Source of the DNA: a virus
IMG/VR virus record: IMGVR_UViG_3300032088_000008
Coordinates: 1-54,051 of that record
Reading direction: 5' to 3' (one strand)
DNA length: 54,051 bases
Each line of letters opens with the position of its first letter. The stretch's first letter is position 1. Under the pieces are notes generated by a model that was not told the origin of the DNA, searched no databases, and saw nothing but the letters and a program-made list of their open reading frames with translations. Shown here one piece after another: positions 16,096 through 23,810 of the stretch. A program made the position numbers and the translations under genes.

Positions 16096-16125
16096 AAAAA
16101 TAGCACCTTCGGGTGCTATTTTTTT
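16096..16125 (+). terminator. gp23 terminator, TTCG hairpin
   Basis: Stem 16096-16107 with 16112-16123 (12 pairs including A-T closing pairs) capped by TTCG and ending in a T run. Thirty bases (16099-16128) recur identically at 26939-26968. Confidence 0.9.
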
Positions 16126-16139
16126 GACCTTTATTCCAC

Positions 16140-16146
16140 ATAAATA
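16140..16146 (+). promoter_or_regulatory. late promoter (CATAAATACTGT)
   Basis: ATAAATA 12 bases after the end of the repeated terminator segment and 74 bases before the ATG at 16221, giving the longest late leader in the window (about 70 bases). Confidence 0.7.
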
Positions 16147-16220
16147 CTGTTGCACAATAATGTGTTTATGCAGACAAAACTGCGTACCCGCTAGAACGGG
16201 ACTTTATAAGGAGAAAACAA

Positions 16221-16910
16221 ATGGGAAGACCGTTAAAAATTGCAAAAAGTCTTACAAAAGACATTGCGTATAATAATCCAGGCGATGATGTTGCAAACAG
16301 AACACCATCAGGTGAATTATATTATGGTGTAGTAGGCGGAGACGTTTCGCTTAGTAGCATAACAAATCCAATTACATCTACTAGAGTACGACCAACAGGC
16401 GGAAGTATAACTGCTGAAGGCGAAGGTTTTATTATCAAACAAAAAGGAGCTTCAAAGTTCCTAGTATCAAGACTAGATGCAAGTGCAATTGACCCTGCAA
16501 ACGCAGTGGTTGGATCCACAGTAAGAGTTGTCGCAGTAGGCGATACTGACTGGGCTTCAATGGGTGCTGGTAAAGGTACTATTGCAGTAGGAATGATTTT
16601 TACTGTAGAAGCAGCCTCAGCCGCTGGTTCTTCAGGAACAGTTGCTGAATGTGGAATATGTACATTAGCAAACGAAGCAGATTCTGGTTTATCAACAGGA
16701 AGTATGACAGTTACTTACACTGATGTAGGATCATCATTGGTACGTCTAAAGCGTTTTAGCAACAGACATGGAATATCTTTTGCAGATGCTCCAGTATTGT
16801 TAAACTTTTTCAACATATTAGATGACACAGTGAAAATTGGTGGATCAGGTTCGTCTGCATCACCAGCAACACGTGATTTAGTACAAGTTGAGAATCCTGA
16901 CTTAGGTTAA
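16221..16910 (+). CDS. virion structural protein, first gene of the adhesin region
   Basis: 229 residues. VGDTDWASMGAGKGTIAVGMIFTV is split over about 106-129 and matches the recurrent phage structural motif GxTDxxxxGAxxxxxGxxFxA, followed by an SSGTV turn. The N-terminus GRPLKIAKSLTKDIAYNNPG and the repeated Gly/Ser/Thr turns suggest a beta-rich virion protein, perhaps a decoration or fibre-base component. It lies between two terminators with its own late promoter, so it is monocistronic, which suggests high independent expression. AAGGAG is 10 bases before the ATG. I do not recognise a T4 counterpart. Confidence 0.65.
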   Translation: MGRPLKIAKSLTKDIAYNNPGDDVANRTPSGELYYGVVGGDVSLSSITNPITSTRVRPTGGSITAEGEGFIIKQKGASKFLVSRLDASAIDPANAVVGSTVRVVAVGDTDWASMGAGKGTIAVGMIFTVEAASAAGSSGTVAECGICTLANEADSGLSTGSMTVTYTDVGSSLVRLKRFSNRHGISFADAPVLLNFFNILDDTVKIGGSGSSASPATRDLVQVENPDLG

Positions 16911-16931
16911 TAGGTAAGTTTTTAACTAACC

Positions 16932-16968
16932 AAACCCTTACTGTATTAAGTACAGTGAGGGTTTTTTT
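16932..16968 (+). terminator. terminator whose 3' arm contains the next ribosome site
   Basis: AAACCCTTACTGTA 16932-16945 pairs with TACAGTGAGGGTTT 16951-16964 (one T-G wobble; loop TTAAG) and is followed by T residues to 16968. The GTGAGGG in the 3' arm is the only ribosome-site-like sequence before the ATG at 16969. Confidence 0.85.
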
Positions 16969-17556
16969 ATGAGTACAGCTTTTATTTTAGGCAATGGCAA
17001 AAGTAGACTGTCGGTTGACTTAACTAAATTATCCCCATTGGGTGCAACATATGGATGCAATTGGTTGTGTAAAACTTTTACTCCAGATTGTTTGGTTGCA
17101 ACAGATAGGCCAATTGCTGATTCTATTCAACAGAGTGGCTATGCACAAAAGCATAGATTTCACACACGCAAACCTATAGTTGATTTAGGTGGTAAAGATT
17201 TAAGTAACCAATACAAAGGATTTAGTAGTGGACCTAATGCGGCTGCTCTTGCATGTATTGATGGACACAGTGACATCTATTTGATTGGCATGGACTTAGG
17301 CACAACAAACGGAATGTTTAATAATGTTTACGTTGATACACAGTTTTATAAAAAAGAACTTGATCCGCCCACATATGCTGGCAACTGGATTAATCAACTT
17401 GTAAAACTCACAGAGGACTATCCAAACAGACAGTTTTATAGAGTAGAGGGCGTGGAAAGTGCTTTTGTAAAGCAGTTTAATAAAATTGCTAACATGAGAA
17501 TTTTATCAATGGACAAGTTTCTTGAGATGGTAAATACTGCTAGAGGTCCATTATGA
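16969..17556 (+). CDS. DUF115-like Rossmann-type protein, copy 1
   Basis: 195 residues. FILGNGKSR near the N-terminus is a GNGxS nucleotide/sugar-binding loop as in DUF115-type and sialyltransferase-like proteins; YGCNWLC and CLVATDRP follow as second and third strand ends, GFSSGPNAAALACIDG as a helix start, and DIYLIGMDLG as a late strand with an acidic end. A related protein is encoded at 29499-30188, so the two bracket the adhesin genes. A role in modifying fibres or a surface glycan is possible, but function is not shown. Its ribosome site lies in the 3' arm of the upstream terminator, and its stop overlaps the next ATG by four bases. Confidence 0.6.
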   Translation: MSTAFILGNGKSRLSVDLTKLSPLGATYGCNWLCKTFTPDCLVATDRPIADSIQQSGYAQKHRFHTRKPIVDLGGKDLSNQYKGFSSGPNAAALACIDGHSDIYLIGMDLGTTNGMFNNVYVDTQFYKKELDPPTYAGNWINQLVKLTEDYPNRQFYRVEGVESAFVKQFNKIANMRILSMDKFLEMVNTARGPL

Positions 17557-18191
17557 ACACAAAGAAAAGAATTGACGGCGACTATTATATTGAAACCATA
17601 AATGCGACAGATATGGTGCATATTGCTAGTAATACTGCAATAGATGGAAACTTAACAGTCAATGGTAATGTTACATATATCAACACAGAACAACTGGATG
17701 TAAAAGATCCCTTTGTCATGGTGAACATGAGCAACACTTCAACTTATGCAAGTAATGCTGGATTGTTAACACATAAGACTGCAACAACATTTGCTGGCAT
17801 TCGTTATAATACTAGGGACAATAAATGGGAATTAAGCACAAGCACAGGTAGCACCGGTGAAACTGGTACGTGGACAGAAATTGGAACTGCATCCGCTGGT
17901 GCAGTAGCAGGAGCAAATACACAAGTACAGTTTAACAACTCGGGTGCATTTGGTGCTAGTGCAAACATGACATTTACAGATACTAGTCAGTTAAATCTCA
18001 CTGGAAATGTAAATATCAGCACAGGATTACAACTCAAAGACAGTGCCGCTCCGGGTGCAGTAACAAACACCACAGTGTTACATGGTGGCATAGCAGGTAG
18101 TGGCGGAACAGGCGTTTACTTTGTAGACGATACAACAACAGATGAACTAGTAAGCAAAAGCAAGGCTATTGTTTTTGGAATTATATTTTAA
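17553..18191 (+). CDS. tail-fibre/structural protein
   Basis: 212 residues, beta-rich. IDGNLTVNGNVTYINTEQLD with VKDPFVMVN is the repeat-type fibre N-terminal segment also seen, in altered form, at 23811 (GNLTVNGATTALDTVNTIIE / EDPVILLA). The middle has FAGIRYNTRDNKWELST, a motif shared by the neighbouring fibre proteins (RYNT...N..E). ANTQVQFNNSGAFGAS is another fibre repeat. Probably an attachment or collar fibre subunit; no T4 equivalent is recognised. Overlaps the previous gene by ATGA, indicating coupling. Confidence 0.7.
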   Translation: MNTKKRIDGDYYIETINATDMVHIASNTAIDGNLTVNGNVTYINTEQLDVKDPFVMVNMSNTSTYASNAGLLTHKTATTFAGIRYNTRDNKWELSTSTGSTGETGTWTEIGTASAGAVAGANTQVQFNNSGAFGASANMTFTDTSQLNLTGNVNISTGLQLKDSAAPGAVTNTTVLHGGIAGSGGTGVYFVDDTTTDELVSKSKAIVFGIIF

Positions 18192-18200
18192 GGAAAACAA

Positions 18201-18515
18201 ATGACAATACAAACAACTGCCGTATCAAACAGTGCAACCACAGTATACTCTAGCACCAACAACACTGCGGTCACTTATATGCAATTAACCAACTCAAGTG
18301 CTGGTGCATTAACTGTTGACATTCATGTTATACCAAACGGCGACAGCTTGGGCACAACTAACTTAGTTGCAAAAACACTCAGCATTTCTGCAACTGACAG
18401 TTATCAATTATACACCGGAGGTGAAAAACTACTGCTTGCAAACGGAGATACTGTTCAAGTAACTGCAAGTGCAGCCACAGGAATAAATGCAGTAGTATCA
18501 TTTACGGCTATCTAA
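18201..18515 (+). CDS. small beta-sandwich structural protein
   Basis: 104 residues of alternating Thr/Val/Ser strands (NTAVTYMQLTNSSAGALTVD, GDTVQVTASAATGINAVVSF) with a single predicted beta-sandwich, similar in style to the 101-residue protein at 48911. AAGGA precedes the ATG by nine bases. It lies between two fibre-type genes and ends one base before the next ATG region. Probably a small virion decoration or fibre accessory protein; identity unknown. Confidence 0.6.
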   Translation: MTIQTTAVSNSATTVYSSTNNTAVTYMQLTNSSAGALTVDIHVIPNGDSLGTTNLVAKTLSISATDSYQLYTGGEKLLLANGDTVQVTASAATGINAVVSFTAI

Positions 18516-18516
18516 A

Positions 18517-18930
18517 ATGGCAGGTACATTTCTAAAAAATAGAATAATCACTAGTGGAGAAAGTGCAGTTGTTGTCCCTGGCGGTACTACTGCTGAACGC
18601 CCTGGAAATCCAGTGTTTGGTGTATTTAGATACAACACCAGCAACAACAATTTAGAATTTTTTAATGGTACACAATATACTGCAATAGCAAACTCAGGTG
18701 AAGCAAACATCACAGTTGACAGTTTCACTGGAGACAATTCAACACTTACATTCACACTTAGCACTACCGCAAGTGCAGCCGATCAAGTGATTGTTTTTGT
18801 TTCAAACATCTATCAACAACCAACTGGTGTATACACTATTACAGGCAGTGGCGCAGATATTACTTTTACAGCCGCACCTTTAGCAGCGGAACCTATTAAC
18901 GTGATACACGGTGTTGGCAACACGCCTTAA
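18517..18930 (+). CDS. fibre-module protein
   Basis: 137 residues made of two modules found elsewhere in the window: GTTAERPGNPVFGVFRYNT with NLEFFNGTQY (compare GTTAQRPTTPTAGDLRFNT / VEVYNGSAW at 22357 and GTTAQRPSAATGMIRFNT / FEFYDSSAW at 23811), then SFTGDNSTLTFTLSTTASAA with ITFTAAPLAAEPINV (compare SFSGDNSTVAFTL / LTFTEAPSAGDAIEV). It is essentially the stand-alone version of a segment embedded in the larger fibre proteins. One base separates it from the preceding stop. Confidence 0.7.
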   Translation: MAGTFLKNRIITSGESAVVVPGGTTAERPGNPVFGVFRYNTSNNNLEFFNGTQYTAIANSGEANITVDSFTGDNSTLTFTLSTTASAADQVIVFVSNIYQQPTGVYTITGSGADITFTAAPLAAEPINVIHGVGNTP

Positions 18931-18938
18931 CAACTGCG

Positions 18939-18945
18939 ATAAATA
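18939..18945 (+). promoter_or_regulatory. late promoter (GATAAATACTGC) for the PKD adhesin
   Basis: ATAAATA with CT after it, 25 bases before the ATG at 18971. Confidence 0.75.
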
Positions 18946-18970
18946 CTGCAAAGTTTAAGGATAGTAATTA

Positions 18971-21900
18971 ATGGCCATTGCAAGAGTCACCGGTAAAGCA
19001 CTCGCAAGTAATCTTGAAAGAACAACCAACCTAGCTGTTGATACAAGCACATTGTTTATTGATGTGACTAACAATCGAGTTGGTATCGGAACTGCTACAC
19101 CTTCGCAACCTTTACATGCTCCGGGTACGGCTAAAATTGCAAATCTGACACTTGCTGGAAACGCAATCACATCAGAAAGCACACTTAATTTAGCAGGTAG
19201 TCCGGTAAATCTTGGAGCAAACACTGCCGTAACAATCACTGGCGGAACAACAGGACAAGTCCTCACAACAAACGGTAGCGGAGCACTAAGTTGGACAACT
19301 GGTGCAAATATAGCCAGTGTACTTGGTAATACAATTGACCTTGGTACACCAGCTGATGGCAATATATCTGGACCAGACGTTGCATATGACGGTTGGACAA
19401 CCACAACAAAGGTAACAACTGGCATCGACGATCTCAACCAAGTTGCCTTAAACATTGCAAATAACAAATATGTTGGACAAGCAAGTTTTGTAGGTACACC
19501 AACCAGCGGACCTTCGCCAACAACTGTAAACTTCACTGGTACATTTATTGGAAATGCAAATGGTTTTGAATGGAACTTTGGCGATGGTAACACTTCTACG
19601 CAACAAAATCCATCTCACACCTATAATAATGCCGCAGGTGGACAATTTACAGTAAGTTTTACTGCTAAAAATACAAACGGAACACATGGAGGCGTCATTG
19701 CCGACGGTGCTAAAGGAAGTGCTGATAATTTTACAAGAACAAATTACATTACATTGTTTACACCAACTCCGATTCCGGCTTTCACACTTACTGATAGCAC
19801 AATAGACACAGGTACTGCCGCAACAATTACCAACACAAGTCAATTTGTAACAACAAGTTTTGATCTAAGTTGGGGACAAGGTGCAAACGTACAACCAGCA
19901 ACAGATTTTACAACAGTGCAAAACACTTACAACAACACAGGTGGAGATACACAGTACAATATTCTGCTTACCGGTACATCAGCTACTGCTGGTGCTAGTC
20001 CTGTATCAGTAACAACTGCTCCGACTGTTATAAGTGTGTTTACACCTCAAACAACAACGTTTAGTGCGAGCGCTGTGCGTGTTGTTAACGAAGAAGCAAC
20101 TTCAGGCGGTGTTGTACAGTTTACCAATACTACTGCTACTGCTCCAGGAACCACGGCACTATTTGGTACTGGACAAAAATATATCTACACTTGGGGAGAT
20201 ACCAGTGTTAGTAGTATAAACATACAGAATGGTGTAACCGGAAACCCAGGAAGTCCTATAAATCATGTATATACGTTAAGCGGCGGGCAACAAGCCGCTG
20301 GAACTACAGTAACATACCAAACAAATTTACGTACTCAAACTGGACATTCAAGTAGTCCGTTTCTTGCCGCTAACATTGCAATAGCAGTTGAACCAGACAT
20401 ACGCAGTATCTTTTCAGGTACGATGGTAACAGTCAGTGATAGAACAGGCGATGATGCACAGGACGGCTATTTGTTTACAGACTATAGATCAGGAGTAGAA
20501 ACTAATCGAGGATTAGTTACATTTCAAAACACAAGTCAAAACGTTACAACAACAAATTTTACGTTTGGAGATGGCAACACAACTGGTGATATCACAACCG
20601 GAGCAGGTACTCCTGGTGCCGCAAACATAACAAACAACTATGGTAGTGTTGCAAGTTTTACAGTAGCATTGGTATCTTCAGGTACACCAGATACGATTGC
20701 ACAAACTGACACAGAAACAAAAACAAATTTTATTACTATAAAGGCAAACCCAGCGGCTCCGGGTGCATTAAGCACAAAAACACTTAGCATGTCAACAGGC
20801 AGTCAAGGCACAAGTCCAAAGTTAGCAGCGAGTGCAACAGACCGCAGTGGCGGTAACATACCAGCCGCAGGTAGTAGTGTAACAAGATACACAACTGCTG
20901 ATCCAATTGTTACAAGCACAGTAACTGATGCAAACACTGCAATTTCAGGAACTCTTACTGCTACATTTAACAACAGTGCTTCTGGTGCAGTCACATTTGC
21001 TAACAATACCGATAAAGCAGGCACATACACTGACTTGGTGGTTGTAAACGACGGTGATGCACATGATGAGATAAGTGCTAGTACCTACCCAACTGGATTT
21101 GCAAAAGTATTTGATGCACGAGTTTCAAAAGCAACCAGTGGAATAAGTGTAGGATATAACGATACCAGACTAAGTCATTCAAGTGCAGGAAATACAAACA
21201 CAGTAGGCTTTGTTAAAGATGATATGACATCAGTACCTACAGTAAACCAAGGTGCCGCAGTGATTACACAAGCCACTGCTGGAGCATTTAGATACATTTC
21301 GGGTGTGCCATATTATAACACAGGTTCACCAGCAGTTAACATAACTGGATTAACAGTAACAAATTTTGTTGGACAAACATATCGAAACACAACTGCACCT
21401 TATACCACCACAACAGGTACACTAGCAGAAAGTACTAGTGGTTCTCTCATTTCTAGTCAGAACAAAACATATGCTCAGATCGACGGTGCACCAACTTTTC
21501 TTACAGGCGGAATACCAAATGCAACAACAGGTGTTGGCAGTGCATATACTTTGGGCACTATTAACATTCTCATTAACGGCAGTGCAAGAGCAGTAGGATA
21601 CCTTGATGCACAAATGATAAATGTAAATGGCTCAAGTAGTGTTGTTAACCTTACCGACAAATACATACAGGTTTATAGTGCAAGTTTAACTGGCTTTGAC
21701 GAAGAAAACATTCCAGTTTCTGATTCATTAGGAACTACTTTTGATGATGACGGAAAGCGTGTCACAGGTTTTGGCAGCTTTGCTGACACTCCAAGTTTCG
21801 CAGGCGGAACAAATTACTATACTGCAAATGCTTTTACAGGAGCAGCCACTGTGGCAGGCACTTCAGAGGCAATAGTGCGTTTTGGTACACTGAAACATTT

Positions 21901-22357
21901 TGTTACTAACCTAAGCAGTGGATATCTACCTGCAGGTCCAAACTTAGCTACAAGTAGAACAGGTAATCAGTATATAACCTTTGCATTTAGAAGAGCAACG
22001 GTTGCAAACTTTGATATAGCAATAAACAGTGCTACCGGCATTAAAGGAGTGTTCATAGGAGCACCTGGTACTGCAATAGATACTGCCAGTGGATTAAATG
22101 GATGGGTCAATGGTAGTATACAATACGGAGGTGCAGGAGTACCAGGCAGTGATACCGGTAACGGTGGTAACGGTAGTAACGGATGTGCTTTAACTGGTGC
22201 TGACATTATCCCAGTTAACACAGGCATTAATGCTTCTTATACCATGACACTAGGAAGCGAAAACAGTTCAAACTCTACAGGAAACAATGTGCTAGTGCGT
22301 ATTGCACTAGGATCAGGTCAAACTCTAACCAGTGTTAGTGTAGGAGTACAGACTTAA
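18971..22357 (+). CDS. large adhesin with PKD-like repeats
   Basis: 1128 residues. The N-terminal 100 contains a fibre motif NNRVGIGTATPSQPLHAPG. Four immunoglobulin-like PKD-type units follow, recognised by (W/F)-x-(F/W)-G-(D/Q)-G: FEWNFGDGNTSTQQNPSHTY (about 195-215), FDLSWGQGANVQP, YIYTWGDTSVSS and TNFTFGDGNTTGD. The C-terminal half is Thr/Gly/Ser-rich with further beta repeats and GGAGVPGSDTGNGGNGSN near the end. PKD units in phage virions are thought to bind surface polymers. Nearly no Cys. Its stop overlaps the next ATG (TAATG), so it is coupled to the 422-residue protein. Likely a long fibre or capsid/tail surface protein for host contact. Confidence 0.8.
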   Translation: MAIARVTGKALASNLERTTNLAVDTSTLFIDVTNNRVGIGTATPSQPLHAPGTAKIANLTLAGNAITSESTLNLAGSPVNLGANTAVTITGGTTGQVLTTNGSGALSWTTGANIASVLGNTIDLGTPADGNISGPDVAYDGWTTTTKVTTGIDDLNQVALNIANNKYVGQASFVGTPTSGPSPTTVNFTGTFIGNANGFEWNFGDGNTSTQQNPSHTYNNAAGGQFTVSFTAKNTNGTHGGVIADGAKGSADNFTRTNYITLFTPTPIPAFTLTDSTIDTGTAATITNTSQFVTTSFDLSWGQGANVQPATDFTTVQNTYNNTGGDTQYNILLTGTSATAGASPVSVTTAPTVISVFTPQTTTFSASAVRVVNEEATSGGVVQFTNTTATAPGTTALFGTGQKYIYTWGDTSVSSINIQNGVTGNPGSPINHVYTLSGGQQAAGTTVTYQTNLRTQTGHSSSPFLAANIAIAVEPDIRSIFSGTMVTVSDRTGDDAQDGYLFTDYRSGVETNRGLVTFQNTSQNVTTTNFTFGDGNTTGDITTGAGTPGAANITNNYGSVASFTVALVSSGTPDTIAQTDTETKTNFITIKANPAAPGALSTKTLSMSTGSQGTSPKLAASATDRSGGNIPAAGSSVTRYTTADPIVTSTVTDANTAISGTLTATFNNSASGAVTFANNTDKAGTYTDLVVVNDGDAHDEISASTYPTGFAKVFDARVSKATSGISVGYNDTRLSHSSAGNTNTVGFVKDDMTSVPTVNQGAAVITQATAGAFRYISGVPYYNTGSPAVNITGLTVTNFVGQTYRNTTAPYTTTTGTLAESTSGSLISSQNKTYAQIDGAPTFLTGGIPNATTGVGSAYTLGTINILINGSARAVGYLDAQMINVNGSSSVVNLTDKYIQVYSASLTGFDEENIPVSDSLGTTFDDDGKRVTGFGSFADTPSFAGGTNYYTANAFTGAATVAGTSEAIVRFGTLKHFVTNLSSGYLPAGPNLATSRTGNQYITFAFRRATVANFDIAINSATGIKGVFIGAPGTAIDTASGLNGWVNGSIQYGGAGVPGSDTGNGGNGSNGCALTGADIIPVNTGINASYTMTLGSENSSNSTGNNVLVRIALGSGQTLTSVSVGVQT

Positions 22358-23625
22358 TGGCATTAGCTGATAGCACCAAAGTAGATTTTTTATGGAAGAA
22401 GCTGGGATTTGGAGTAACTAAAACTGCTCCAAATGCAAACAAGCAGGCTTTCAACGAAAGTATTCCATCACCTCTGTTGATGCGAGGCGATAAAGTATGG
22501 CAAAGTTCTGGCAGTATTCCAGGAGTAAAGCCAGCGGCTGCCAGTGCAATTGTAAACATTTACCAGGATGCGGCTGGTGGAAGTGATACAGTTGAAACCA
22601 CAGAAGATCTAAGTGCTCCTGACAACAGGACATGGAAAACAAATCTTACTGATTGGATACCAACTGAATTTGGTTCAACTTATCTTGTAAAAGTTTATGT
22701 TGACAACGCTGGTGCAGCCAATCCACAAAGCACAGGCACACAACTGTTCCAAGCAGGTTCAGGAAACAATGACGAATGGTTTTTTGATTACTCTTCTGGT
22801 GTGCTTAACTTTAACGGTACAAATATTCCAACAGTAATTGGCACAGGTGTTACTGGCAAATCTGTTTATATTGTTGGTGCAAGATATATCGGACCTTTTG
22901 GTGTTGGCGGCGGAACTGGAATTGGAAACCTTACTGTTACTGACACAACTTTCAGTACTAATAATGCCGGAAGTGATATAGGATTTACCACAACAGGTCA
23001 AGGAACAGTTGAAATTAATAATACAACTGCACTTAATATTTCAGTAGGCACCACTGCACAAAGACCAACAACTCCAACTGCTGGAGATTTAAGATTCAAT
23101 ACCACAACCACTGGTGTAGAAGTGTATAATGGTTCTGCATGGTCAACAGTTGGTTCAAATGACAGTATCACAAGTCAAAGTTTCTCAGGTGATAATTCAA
23201 CAGTTGCATTTACGCTTACCGCCGCGGCTACTACTGCAAGTGTTATTGTTAGTATCAATGGTACAGTGCAAACCCCAACAACTGCCTATGCAGTATCAAG
23301 CACAACATTAACTTTTACAGAAGCACCATCTGCTGGAGATGCCATTGAAGTACGTAGTATAAGCACATTAACTACTATAACAAGCATCACAAACGGCACG
23401 GGTGACTTTATTGCAGTTGATAACAATGGAGTTGCACAATTTGCAACAGTACACAGTTTACAATTACCAACATATACTGTAACACAAGCAAACGCCCTGT
23501 CAAATAAAGCCGCAGGGCAGTTAATATATGTGAGCAACGGCAACGGAGGGGCACCTTGTTTAGCCGTATATAATGGTTCAAACTGGCAACAAGTTCGCTT
23601 CGATGGAACAATCTCCGCGGCCTAA
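22357..23625 (+). CDS. fibre protein sharing modules with its neighbours
   Basis: 422 residues. N-terminal 200 (ADSTKVDFLWKKLGFGVTKT, PSPLLMRGDKVWQ, NDEWFFDYSSGVLNF) is a distinct domain, perhaps for attachment. Then come GTTAQRPTTPTAGDLRFNT / VEVYNGSAWSTVG and SFSGDNSTVAFTLTAAATT / TLTFTEAPSAGDAIEVRS, nearly the same as in the 1036-residue fibre at 23811 and recognisable in the 137-residue protein at 18517. A C-terminal strand set ends in YNGSNWQQVRFDGTISAA. Coupled to the PKD adhesin by overlap at 22357. Probably a structural partner or distal fibre. Confidence 0.75.
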   Translation: MALADSTKVDFLWKKLGFGVTKTAPNANKQAFNESIPSPLLMRGDKVWQSSGSIPGVKPAAASAIVNIYQDAAGGSDTVETTEDLSAPDNRTWKTNLTDWIPTEFGSTYLVKVYVDNAGAANPQSTGTQLFQAGSGNNDEWFFDYSSGVLNFNGTNIPTVIGTGVTGKSVYIVGARYIGPFGVGGGTGIGNLTVTDTTFSTNNAGSDIGFTTTGQGTVEINNTTALNISVGTTAQRPTTPTAGDLRFNTTTTGVEVYNGSAWSTVGSNDSITSQSFSGDNSTVAFTLTAAATTASVIVSINGTVQTPTTAYAVSSTTLTFTEAPSAGDAIEVRSISTLTTITSITNGTGDFIAVDNNGVAQFATVHSLQLPTYTVTQANALSNKAAGQLIYVSNGNGGAPCLAVYNGSNWQQVRFDGTISAA

Positions 23626-23687
23626 GATCTAGTCTATTATACCATTAAACCTTCATTTTCACCATAGATTAAAAATCTCACCCACTG

Positions 23688-23694
23688 GTAAATA
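23688..23694 (+). promoter_or_regulatory. weak late promoter candidate (TGGTAAATATTA)
   Basis: GTAAATA has one mismatch to ATAAATA and lies 116 bases before the 23811 gene in a 185-base gap that is otherwise featureless. AACGGAGA provides the ribosome site near the ATG. Confidence 0.3.
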
Positions 23695-23810
23695 TTATCA
23701 TAAGAGTAGCAGCCAGAAGAAGCCTACGGAGATACTCACCGGGTGATGTTTCAAGACGCATATCTTTTATAAAAAATCTTTTTTATATAAGCTAAACGGA
23801 GACATATTAA

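Noticed and set aside
18955-19593. 212-residue frame on the minus strand opposite the PKD adhesin start
   Set aside because: Val/Pro-rich antisense shadow covering the late promoter and start of a well-supported plus-strand gene.
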